From Enterobacteriaceae bacterium UBA5654 (GTDB taxonomy: Bacteria > Pseudomonadota > Gammaproteobacteria > Enterobacterales > Enterobacteriaceae): a stretch of 64,000 nt of DNA. The stretch is from the NCBI GenBank assembly GCA_002421005.1, contig DIJC01000003.1, positions 1 through 64,000 of the forward strand. The letters run 5' to 3'. The position numbers and the translations under genes were made by a program. Below the pieces are notes generated by a model. The model saw only the letters and a list, made by a program, of their open reading frames with translations, was not told the DNA's origin and did no database searches. Below are positions 37,144 to 44,945 of this stretch, one piece after another (the stretch's first letter is position 1; each line of letters begins with the position of its first letter).

Positions 37144-38298
37144 ATGGCAACCTATAATTTTGATACTACTCTTGCCCGCTCTATTGTTAGTCGAACAATG
37201 AGTATTATTGATTGTAATGTCAACGTAATGGACGCGCGGGGGATCATTATTGGTAGCGGTGAGCCTGAACGTATTGGTGATATTCATGAAGGTGCATTGC
37301 TGGCGCTAACCCAGGAACGGGTGGTCACAATTGATAAAGCCTCAACGCATTCTTTGCGCAGCGTCAAACCAGGGATAAATCTTCCGCTGAGAATGAATAA
37401 TCATATCGTTGGCGCTATCGGTCTGACCGGAGAGCCTGCGCGACTGGCCCAGTTCGGCGAGCTGGTGCGCATGACGGCGGAGATGATGCTGGAGCAGGCC
37501 TGGTTATCCCAGCTCCTGGTACAGCAAAGCCGCCTGCGTGAAGAACTGGTGCTGAACCTGATCCGCCATCAAACCGGTCCCGACTCGCTTCAGGAGTGGG
37601 CGCAGCGTCTGGGGATCAACCTTGCCCAGCCACGGGTCGCGATGATCGTCGAAATCGACAGCGGGCAGCTCGGCATTCACACGGCGATGGCTGAGTTACA
37701 GCGCCTTCAGACGCTGCTGACGGAGACCGGAAAAGACGATCTTCTGGCCATTGTCTCCCTGACGCAGATGGTTGTCCTGCGGGAAGTGAGCGTGCAGGCG
37801 GGCGACTGGGAGCCTGAAAGCCATAAGCGGGCGATGGAACAGCTCTACCAGCATTTACGGCAAAACTGCCCCTTAAAGGTCAGATTTGCGCTGGGTAATT
37901 ATTTTCCCGGTGAGGGCAGCGAAGCCCGCTCTTATTGTACTGCACAAACCACAATGAAAGTCGGCAAGCAGCGGATGCCCGAAGAACATTGCTACTACTG
38001 GCAGGATATCAAACTGCCCGTTCTGCTCGATGGCCTGCACGGAGGATGGCAGGCTGCCGAACTGCTCCGCCCCATTCAACGCCTGCGATCGTTGGACAGC
38101 AACGGCGTATTGCTTAAAACCCTCCACGCCTGGTTTCGGCATAATCAGCAGCCCACTCCCACCGCGAAGGCGCTTTTTATCCATAAAAACACGCTGGATT
38201 ATCGGCTGCACCGCATCGCGCAACTGACCGATCTTAACCTCGCAAATTATGACGACCGGTTTTTGCTGTATGTCGCTGTTCAACTGGATGAGGGGTAA
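37144..38298 (+). CDS. cdaR: CdaR-type sugar diacid regulator
   Basis: Transcriptional activator of 384 residues, clearly homologous to E. coli CdaR (385). The N-terminal sugar-diacid recognition domain (about 5-135) contains NVMDARGIIIGSGEPERIGD and INLPLRMNNHIVGAIGLTGE. A central GGDEF-like region follows. The C-terminal PucR-type helix-turn-helix is seen in AKALFIHKNTLDYRLHRIAQ. It likely responds to glycerate, galactarate or glucarate and controls the adjacent glycerate kinase. It could be the native cdaR relocated or a paralogue; identity to E. coli CdaR looks moderate. A weak ribosome site (AGGGATTATT) precedes the ATG. Confidence 0.88.
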   Translation: MATYNFDTTLARSIVSRTMSIIDCNVNVMDARGIIIGSGEPERIGDIHEGALLALTQERVVTIDKASTHSLRSVKPGINLPLRMNNHIVGAIGLTGEPARLAQFGELVRMTAEMMLEQAWLSQLLVQQSRLREELVLNLIRHQTGPDSLQEWAQRLGINLAQPRVAMIVEIDSGQLGIHTAMAELQRLQTLLTETGKDDLLAIVSLTQMVVLREVSVQAGDWEPESHKRAMEQLYQHLRQNCPLKVRFALGNYFPGEGSEARSYCTAQTTMKVGKQRMPEEHCYYWQDIKLPVLLDGLHGGWQAAELLRPIQRLRSLDSNGVLLKTLHAWFRHNQQPTPTAKALFIHKNTLDYRLHRIAQLTDLNLANYDDRFLLYVAVQLDEG

Positions 38299-38593
38299 GA
38301 GCAGAGCATGGCAGAAATGCCAAACCCCGCCTTTTTATATTAACAGCGATCTCTCATCTGAATGTTCTGGCGGAGCATAAAGCGGAACATCGCTATTTTC
38401 GCCAGATAGTTTCTGAATGACGTGCCAGCATTTCTGACGCTAAGGCAGTAAATAATCTTTAGCCTGACACATAATATTATTCTAAATAATAGCTGTAGGT
38501 GATTTTACGGTCATTATCACGGCGCTGTTTTTCTAAAACAAATATAAAACATATAATCATTTATCTTTACAAGGTGATAACAATTAAATTTGG

Positions 38594-38640
38594 CTTTGTG
38601 AGCGGTTTCATAACTTTAAGATTATATGTCGGGTATGATT
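38594..38640 (+). promoter_or_regulatory. Class II CRP-dependent promoter before the PocR sensor kinase
   Basis: TGTGA-GCGGTT-TCATA (38597-38612) is a near-consensus CRP site. TATGAT at 38634-38639 is a good -10 and predicts a start near 38646. The CRP centre (38604.5) is then at -41.5, the class II spacing. The start codon follows at 38672. The rest of the gene-free 38299-38593 interval is AT-rich with no gene. Confidence 0.6.
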
Positions 38641-38671
38641 TTCTCCTTAACAAGGTAAACAGGCGGACATC

Positions 38672-39913
38672 ATGAATACAAAATATAAATTGCATGAATT
38701 CCTTGATGTCGATCGTCTGCAAACGTTACAGGACAATTTTAGCCAGTCGATGATGATTGCGCTGGTGGTGGTGGATCAGGAAGGAGTCCCCATCACCCGC
38801 CCGAGCGGTTTTTCAGATTTTTGCGCCCGTTCCAGAATGAATGCGTCACTGGCCCGGCACTGTTACGAAAGTGATAGCGCGGGCGGTGAGGCGGCAATGC
38901 GGGCCGGAAAACCGGTAGTGTATCGTTGCTACTGCGGGTTTGTTGAATTTGCCGTTCCTATCATGATTAACGATCATTACCTCGGTGCTTTTATCTCCGG
39001 GCAGGTGAAAGTTGAAGAAGAAAAAGAGCAATGTATTCCCTATATCCTCGATAATAACCAGCTTTGGCAGGAAAACCCGTGGCTTACAGAGTTACATCAT
39101 TCGTCGCAGCGTATGCCTTATGAACGATTTGAATCAACCGCTAATACCTTACTTCATGTAGCCTCTTATCTTGTTGAACAGGCTTATGCCAACAATATTC
39201 AGCGTGAATTACGGCAAAAAGATCTTGAATTAACCAATGAATTGCGTAAACGCGTTGAGATTGAGCGCTCATTGCACGAGGCGGAATTCAAAGCGCTTTC
39301 TTACCAGATTAGTCCCCATTTCCTGTTTAACGTTCTGAATACCATTGGCCGCCTGGCATTTCTTGAAGATGCCAGCCGAACTGAAACCATGGTGCATGAT
39401 TTCTCAGACATGATGCGGTATCTGCTGCGCAAAAATAATAATGGCTTAATCACCCTTGGGCAGGAATTAAATTATGTCAATTGCTATATGGCTATTCAGA
39501 AAGTCAGAATGAATGACCGCTTTGATTATGTTTGTCATATACCAGAGAAATACAATAACGTCGTCTGCCCTTTTTTGATTCTCCAGCCGCTGGTGGAGAA
39601 TTTTTTTAACTATGTCGTAGAACCAAGAGAAACCAAAAGCCATATTTTCATGCGTGCCACGGATGACGGTAGGGATGTGATCATAGAAATTACCGATAAC
39701 GGTGATGGTATTTCTGCTGAAGGAATAGAGCATATCCTGTCAGGAAGCCAGAACCGTCAGAAGGGAGGGATAGGTATCCATAATATTAAAAACCGTCTTC
39801 AGCTTCTTTTTGGTGAAAATTATGGTTTACAAATTTCCAGTCCTCATAAGCCGATGCTCGGCACAACGATAAAAATGCGATTTCCTCTGTTACCGCCAGA
39901 TACCGGAGTATAA
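38672..39913 (+). CDS. PocR-domain LytS-type sensor histidine kinase
   Basis: Cytoplasmic sensor kinase of 413 residues. Residues about 5-170 form a PocR ligand-binding domain ([36 protein letters not shown], with a conserved Cys cluster RCYCGF). PocR domains in pdu loci sense 1,2-propanediol. Then comes a helical linker, a His_kinase domain with the phospho-acceptor His in [19 protein letters not shown] (about 213) and an HATPase domain ([19 protein letters not shown]). There are no membrane helices, so it senses an internal ligand. The cognate regulator gene follows after 2 bp. The pair probably induces the microcompartment genes on both strands. Confidence 0.92.
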   Translation: MNTKYKLHEFLDVDRLQTLQDNFSQSMMIALVVVDQEGVPITRPSGFSDFCARSRMNASLARHCYESDSAGGEAAMRAGKPVVYRCYCGFVEFAVPIMINDHYLGAFISGQVKVEEEKEQCIPYILDNNQLWQENPWLTELHHSSQRMPYERFESTANTLLHVASYLVEQAYANNIQRELRQKDLELTNELRKRVEIERSLHEAEFKALSYQISPHFLFNVLNTIGRLAFLEDASRTETMVHDFSDMMRYLLRKNNNGLITLGQELNYVNCYMAIQKVRMNDRFDYVCHIPEKYNNVVCPFLILQPLVENFFNYVVEPRETKSHIFMRATDDGRDVIIEITDNGDGISAEGIEHILSGSQNRQKGGIGIHNIKNRLQLLFGENYGLQISSPHKPMLGTTIKMRFPLLPPDTGV

Positions 39914-39915
39914 GA

Positions 39916-40968
39916 ATGTATAATATTGTTATTGTAGAAGATGAGTCGATTGAGCTGGAGTCGTTAAAACGGATTGTCTCCCGCTGCGTTGAAAATGCCG
40001 TGATTCATGAAGCGCCAACCGGCAACAGGGCGATTCAACTTATTGATAATATAGCCAAAATAGACATGATGTTTGTAGATATTAACATTCCATTGCCGAA
40101 CGGCAATCAGGTTATTGAATATCTCAAACAGAAAAACACCGACACTAAGGTCATCGTAACCACAGCCAATGATGATTTTAATATCGTGCGGCAAATGCTC
40201 AGTCTCAGGGTTGATGATTATCTGTTGAAACCGGTCAAACAAAGCACACTAACGGAAACGATCCTTAAAACGCTTCAGGTGGATGAAGGTAAAGCCAGCG
40301 AGACGCGCGAGTTAAGGCAAAACATTAGCGCCCTGATTAACCGCTGCGATTATCCGGGCTGGCATACCTTTTTATTCAGCGTGCTGGATGCGACCTGCTC
40401 AGGGCACGCGTGCAGTGATGAGCGTCCAACAGCGATAATTGATGTTCTTGAATTAACCCAGCAGCATCTGGCAAGTCTCGGTGAAAAATTTGTGCCCTGC
40501 CGCAATAATATCGCCGCTATCGTTCAGACGATCCATCAGCAGGGTGTGGCTCCCCATAATTATTGGCGACTGATGAATCAACTGCTCGACGTTAGTCAGG
40601 CTATTTTTGAGTTAATCATGAAAAGCGTTAATAATAATATGGATTTTGTTGCCAGGGCGCAGTTTCATATCGAGAACAATATCCTCAGGAATATTACGCT
40701 GGATGACATTGCGGGCAAAGCGTTTGTCAGTCCGTGTTATTTAAGCCGCGCTTTTAAAAAGAGTACCGGAGCCGGTTTTTCTAACTATATTACGACCCGA
40801 AAAATCACGCTTGCCAAATCATTACTGCAATTCAGCGACTTAAAAGTGAATACGATAGCGCTGGAACTCTCCTGGCAGGATGCCAACTATTTTTGTCGCA
40901 TTTTCAAGAAAGAGACGGGGATCGCGCCGTCCGATTATCGTCGAATTGTCTCCGGGGAAAGCTGCTGA
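39916..40968 (+). CDS. AraC-type response regulator (YesN-like)
   Basis: Two-domain regulator of 350 residues. The N-terminal receiver (about 1-120) has acidic residues VEDESIE, phospho-acceptor Asp in DMMFVDINIP (about residue 54) and the KP pair in LLKPVKQS. A linker of about 130 residues follows, then a double helix-turn-helix AraC DNA-binding domain (about 250-347, DDIAGKAFVSPCYLSRAFKK and IALELSWQDANYFCRIFKKE). A GGAG ribosome site lies 7 nt upstream. It is presumed to be phosphorylated by the PocR kinase and to activate metK/BMC-H to its right and the large divergent-facing operon ending at 43927. Confidence 0.92.
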   Translation: MYNIVIVEDESIELESLKRIVSRCVENAVIHEAPTGNRAIQLIDNIAKIDMMFVDINIPLPNGNQVIEYLKQKNTDTKVIVTTANDDFNIVRQMLSLRVDDYLLKPVKQSTLTETILKTLQVDEGKASETRELRQNISALINRCDYPGWHTFLFSVLDATCSGHACSDERPTAIIDVLELTQQHLASLGEKFVPCRNNIAAIVQTIHQQGVAPHNYWRLMNQLLDVSQAIFELIMKSVNNNMDFVARAQFHIENNILRNITLDDIAGKAFVSPCYLSRAFKKSTGAGFSNYITTRKITLAKSLLQFSDLKVNTIALELSWQDANYFCRIFKKETGIAPSDYRRIVSGESC

Positions 40969-41099
40969 ACCGGAAGAAAATTTTTTGCACTGCCATTCTC
41001 GTCAGCGCAAGAAAGTGCGCTATACCCGCAAGATTATGTACTCTTCCATCGGTGCCGGGCCGTTAAGATGAAATACTCTCTTAATAAAGTGGCCCAGCC

Positions 41100-42281
41100 G
41101 TGGAAGACTATCTTTTTACCTCTGAATCCGTTGCCGAAGGGCATCCTGATAAAATGGCCGATCAGATTTCTGACGCGATTCTGGATGCTTATTTATTAAA
41201 AGATCCCGCTGCCAAAGTGGCCTGTGAATGTTTACTGAAAACGGGCGCGGTTGTCGTGGCCGGAGAAATTACCTCTGACGCGAATATTGATATTGAGCAT
41301 GTGGTACGGACCACGATTAAATCCATCGGCTATGACCATTCTCTGAAAGGCTTTGATGCCGCTACCTGTGCGGTGATCAGCATGATTGGCAAACAGTCGC
41401 CTGATATCGCAAACGGCATACGCGCCGCAGACCCGGCGCTGATCGGTGCTGGCGATCAGGGGATCACTTTTGGCTATGCCTGTAATGAAACGCCCCAACT
41501 GATGCCTGCCGCGCTGCTGTATGCCCACCGGCTGATGGAGCGCCAGGCGCTGTTGCGTAAAACGGAGCGCCTCAGCTGGCTGCTGCCGGATGCCAAAAGT
41601 CAGGTCACATTGCATTATCGGGAAGGCCAGATCCTTAACGCAGATACCGTGGTGCTGTCCACGCAGCATCACCCCGATGTGTCGCTGGCGCACTTACGCG
41701 AAGCCGTGATCGAAGAGATTATCAAACCTGTCCTTCCCGCACGATGGCTGACCGGGGCAACACGTTTTTTGATTAATCCGGCTGGCCCGTTTATTCACGG
41801 CGGGCCTGCGGCAGATTGTGGCCTGACCGGACGAAAAATTATTGTCGATACTTACGGCGGCGCAGCCTGTCACGGCGGCGGTGCGTTCTCAGGAAAAGAT
41901 CCCACTAAGGTCGATCGTTCTGCCGCTTACGCAGCACGCTATGTGGCCAAAAATATCGTGGCCGCCGGGCTGGCGACACGCTGTGAAGTCCAGCTTGCCT
42001 GGGCTATTGGCGTTCCTGAACCGGTATCGCTTCGTATCAATACCTTTGGCACCGGCAGGCTCGATCAGCAGCAGCTGGTAGCGCTGGTGTCCCGCCATTT
42101 TGATTTACGCGTTTACGGCATTATTAAACAGCTCGATCTGCTCGCACCACGCTATCGTCAGACGGCGTGTTACGGTCATTTTGGTCGCGATATTTTCCCC
42201 TGGGAAAACACCGATAAGGCGGCTCTGTTGCAGGACGCAGCGGGCTACCGTCATGTTGATCATCTTACGAATCACTTTTAA
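41100..42281 (+). CDS. S-adenosylmethionine synthetase paralogue of the microcompartment locus
   Basis: MetK-family enzyme of 393 residues that makes SAM from ATP and methionine. Conserved motifs are intact: [28 protein letters not shown] and [20 protein letters not shown]. It resembles but is clearly diverged from the housekeeping MetK (384 residues), so it is a second copy. The frame starts at GTG 41100 without a clear ribosome site; no better in-frame start exists. Followed after 20 bp by a shell protein gene. Its likely job is to supply SAM to the radical-SAM activase (43927-44844) in the glycyl-radical pathway. This use is inference from context. Confidence 0.92.
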   Translation: MEDYLFTSESVAEGHPDKMADQISDAILDAYLLKDPAAKVACECLLKTGAVVVAGEITSDANIDIEHVVRTTIKSIGYDHSLKGFDAATCAVISMIGKQSPDIANGIRAADPALIGAGDQGITFGYACNETPQLMPAALLYAHRLMERQALLRKTERLSWLLPDAKSQVTLHYREGQILNADTVVLSTQHHPDVSLAHLREAVIEEIIKPVLPARWLTGATRFLINPAGPFIHGGPAADCGLTGRKIIVDTYGGAACHGGGAFSGKDPTKVDRSAAYAARYVAKNIVAAGLATRCEVQLAWAIGVPEPVSLRINTFGTGRLDQQQLVALVSRHFDLRVYGIIKQLDLLAPRYRQTACYGHFGRDIFPWENTDKAALLQDAAGYRHVDHLTNHF

Positions 42282-42301
42282 ATGCACAACAGGAGAAATA
42301 T

Positions 42302-42817
42302 ATGTCCGGGCAGAGTTTGGGCTTGATTGAAACCGTCGGCCTGGCGGTAGCGGTAGAAGCGGCGGATGCCGCCCTGAAATCCGCTAATGTCGAATTAACA
42401 GGATACGAACTGAGTAAAGGCGGCGGGTTAGTCACCGTGAAGTTGACCGGAGAAGTGGGCGCAATTAATGCTGCCGTGGCGGCAGGAGTGGCATCAGCCA
42501 GCAAAATTGGTGAGGTCTTTGCCTGGAAAGTGATTGCGCGCACGGCATCCGGTATCGATAACATGCTGAAATCAGAAGAAAATCACGGCCCCGAAAAGCA
42601 GGAGCCAGCCGTTGTCCCAGAGGATAACGAGAGCCTGATCTCGGTACGGAATCTGGAACCCGACGTGGAAACGTCCTCTTGCCTGACGCTGGCGGAAGAA
42701 CGTCCTTCCGACGCGCCTGAAGCGTTATCCCTGGCGCTGGCGGAAGAAAAAAGCGCTGATAGCGAGCCAGGCGAAAACAAAACAACCCGCCCGCGTGCGA
42801 AAAATACCCGCCGATAA
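42302..42817 (+). CDS. BMC-H shell protein with long C-terminal tail
   Basis: A 171-residue protein. Residues 1-88 are a standard BMC domain (LGLIETVGLAVAVEAADAAL, then GEVGAINAAVAAGVASASK), which forms hexameric shell tiles. Residues 90-171 are a disordered, Glu/Pro/Ser-rich tail (EKQEPAVVPEDNES) ending in a basic patch (TTRPRAKNTRR). Tailed BMC-H proteins such as EutK and PduK are precedents; the tail here matches neither that I recognise. It is the only shell gene on the plus strand, behind metK, with AGGAG before the ATG and a strong terminator after. Confidence 0.9.
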   Translation: MSGQSLGLIETVGLAVAVEAADAALKSANVELTGYELSKGGGLVTVKLTGEVGAINAAVAAGVASASKIGEVFAWKVIARTASGIDNMLKSEENHGPEKQEPAVVPEDNESLISVRNLEPDVETSSCLTLAEERPSDAPEALSLALAEEKSADSEPGENKTTRPRAKNTRR

Positions 42818-42836
42818 ACCTCTTCTTTTTATTATG

Positions 42837-42864
42837 CCGCCTCGCTTCATCAGGCGGTTTTTTT
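42837..42864 (+). terminator. Terminator after metK/BMC-H unit
   Basis: Stem CCGCCT / AGGCGG (42837-42842 with 42852-42857) followed by TTTTTTT. A second perfect 9-bp hairpin (CGCCAGCGA / TCGCTGGCG, 42881-42902) sits just past the stop of the convergent membrane-protein gene and probably serves that strand. Confidence 0.85.
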
Positions 42865-42908
42865 GTCAATCAATCAGGCACGCCAGCGATAGCTCGCTGG
42901 CGTTGCTC

Positions 42909-43811
42909 TCAGAACAGCGGCACCATGGCGAAGAAACCGATCATCGCGAGGATATTTATGAGGCTGGTCATCAGGGCGATGGTCATTGCCGGGGGATCGA
43001 TATGGGTATCGCCATGGATCAGAAACAGGCGCGAAACCAGCTCGCCGATCAGGGCACAGATAATGCCTGTCAGTGCTGCCCATAGCAGACTGTGGGAGGC
43101 AATGGCCGCAAGCGCCGCAGGGAGCGCGATATGGTGAGAGACCGGAACCTGCGTATTAAAATGAAGAAAAATCAGCGAGGCGGCTGAGATCCCGAAGGCC
43201 AGCAGCGCGCCATTGGCTCCGAATGTGATACCCAGATAGCCCGCCAGTAATCCGATTCCCAGACCGAGCACGGACAACTGAGGAATGCGGCTGTGGTAGG
43301 GCATCCAGCATTTATCCTGCGGGGGATAGCAGCGACGAATGCCTGCGTCGGGTTTTCCCAGCAGGCCGGTTTTGCCGAACGCAAAACGGGTAATGATCCC
43401 GGAGATAACCACCGTTAATGCCACGGTATCCGTCCAGGCCGCGCCTGAAGGAAGGGCAAATTGATTCAGTCCCCAGGCAATAATATAACCCAGCGCGCCA
43501 AAGACTCCGCCGACCAGCAGGACATCACTGGCTCCCAGCCCGCTAAGACCCGCCGTGATATCACGCCCGGAAGCCAGTTTTCCTCGTTTCGCGGCCCAGG
43601 CGGTCGCGGCGACGCCCGCAGCGAAGCCTCCGGTGTGGGGGCCAAACATGCCAAAAGGGAATTCAATAAAATGAGAGGCGCTGCCAGTGGTAATTTGTGC
43701 CACCGTCATGGCAATCACCAGCAATCCGACAAATTCGAAGGCTGCCAGTGCGCCTATAGACGCACCAAAAATACCGCCGCCAAAGGCGATGAGTATATCT
43801 AATCCATTCAT
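42909..43811 (-). CDS. Polytopic membrane protein of the microcompartment operon
   Basis: A 300-residue integral membrane protein with about eight or nine hydrophobic segments and abundant Gly/Ala/Ile (ILIAFGGGIFGASIGALAAF, LLVGGVFGALGYIIAWGLNQ, ALTGIICALIGELVSRLFLI). A charged central loop carries CYPPQDKCWMPYH. It shows no aquaporin NPA motif, so it is not a PduF-type facilitator. It follows the activase gene by 115 bp, a gap with a CCCGGAAT/ATTCCGGG hairpin at 43899-43920. A substrate or product transporter is possible; I do not recognise the family with certainty. Confidence 0.75.
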   Translation of the reverse strand: MNGLDILIAFGGGIFGASIGALAAFEFVGLLVIAMTVAQITTGSASHFIEFPFGMFGPHTGGFAAGVAATAWAAKRGKLASGRDITAGLSGLGASDVLLVGGVFGALGYIIAWGLNQFALPSGAAWTDTVALTVVISGIITRFAFGKTGLLGKPDAGIRRCYPPQDKCWMPYHSRIPQLSVLGLGIGLLAGYLGITFGANGALLAFGISAASLIFLHFNTQVPVSHHIALPAALAAIASHSLLWAALTGIICALIGELVSRLFLIHGDTHIDPPAMTIALMTSLINILAMIGFFAMVPLF

Positions 43812-43926
43812 ATATAATAACCTCGGTAATATAGGGTATAAGTAAGATGCAGTAAAATGTTATTGCAGATGGATTGCGTATTATTTTTTTAATGGCATCC
43901 CGGAATGATTTTATTCCGGGAAAGGA

Positions 43927-44844
43927 TTAGCCGCCGATATGACAATGAAAACCCATCGATTCAATCATTTTTTTCAGATTTTCGATTTTATTTTCTGCTA
44001 ATGATGGCGTATTCCCCATCGGATAAATTCTGCCGAGCAGGTTATATTTATTTTCACCGAACGTATGGTAGGGCAGTAAGTGAATCGTATCGACACCCGA
44101 CATCAATTTGGCGAATTCAGCGATGCTGCGGATCTCCTCCTCATTGTCATTTACGCCCGGCACCAGCGGAATACGTACAATGACTTTGGTAATAAATGAA
44201 ATTCGCAGCAGATTTTCCAGAATGCGACTGTTATTAACGCCGGTGTTCTGTTCATGAACCGAAGGGTTAATAGCTTTAATGTCGGTTAACGCCAGATCGA
44301 TCCACGGAAAAACATCTTCTATCACTTCCTTCGTGGTAAATCCGGTGGTTTCAATCGCGGTATGCCAGCCTTTTGCTTTACAGGCTTTCAGCAGCTCGCG
44401 GGCGAACTCCGGCTGTGCCAGCGGCTCGCCTCCCGATAACGTCACGCCGCCGCCGGATCGACGAAACAGGTTTTCTTCTTTTTGTAATTCACGAATAACG
44501 TCATTTACCGTCATCCGTTTGCCTTTCATTTCCAGCGCCTGCGTCGGGCAGACTTTTGTACACTCGCCGCATTGCACACAACGACTGCGATCGACAAAAG
44601 ACGGATTTGACGGAGAGAGCGCGTTCTGTGGGCATACCTCAATACATTTTCCACAGCGGATACAATCATTCTTTTTATAAATTAATTCGGGCTGCGGGCG
44701 CTGTGATTCGGGATTACTGCACCATTTACAGGCCAGTGGGCAGCCCTTAAAAAAAGGAATCGTGCGGATCCCAGGCCCGTCGTGCAGGGAATAGCGTTGA
44801 ATATTGAATAAAACGCCTTCCGTATCGTATTCGACTCTATTCAT
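43927..44844 (-). CDS. Glycyl-radical enzyme activase (radical SAM)
   Basis: It generates the glycyl radical on the neighbouring dehydratase using SAM. The protein has 305 residues. The radical-SAM cluster motif is CPLACKWC (CX3CX2C, about residue 34). An inserted ferredoxin-like domain with two further 4Fe-4S sets follows (CIRCGKCIEVCP about 61-72, CVQCGECTKVCP about 89-100). Downstream, SGGEPLAQPEF binds SAM. This layout matches activases of the diol/glycerol dehydratase, choline lyase and hydroxyphenylacetate classes. A Rho-independent terminator lies between the dehydratase gene and this one, implying lower expression. Confidence 0.95.
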   Translation of the reverse strand: MNRVEYDTEGVLFNIQRYSLHDGPGIRTIPFFKGCPLACKWCSNPESQRPQPELIYKKNDCIRCGKCIEVCPQNALSPSNPSFVDRSRCVQCGECTKVCPTQALEMKGKRMTVNDVIRELQKEENLFRRSGGGVTLSGGEPLAQPEFARELLKACKAKGWHTAIETTGFTTKEVIEDVFPWIDLALTDIKAINPSVHEQNTGVNNSRILENLLRISFITKVIVRIPLVPGVNDNEEEIRSIAEFAKLMSGVDTIHLLPYHTFGENKYNLLGRIYPMGNTPSLAENKIENLKKMIESMGFHCHIGG

Positions 44845-44903
44845 AACATTACTCGTTATAAAGGCGGCGTACCAAAATCGAGTCAGCCGCCGAAATCGGC
44901 TTT

Positions 44904-44929
44904 AAAAAAGGCCATGGAAAACCATGGCC
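44904..44929 (-). terminator. Intrinsic terminator between dehydratase and activase genes
   Basis: On the minus strand GGCCATGG-TTTT-CCATGGCC is followed directly by TTTTTT. The stem is a perfect 8 bp. It lies 16 bp past the dehydratase stop and 59 bp before the activase start. Confidence 0.85.
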
Positions 44930-44945
44930 TGCCAGGCTGGATAAA

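Noticed and set aside
38590..38612. lac-operator-like TTGTGAGCGG near a GATAACAATT
   Set aside because: The two halves are in the wrong order and spacing for LacI; the segment is better explained as a CRP site at -41.5.
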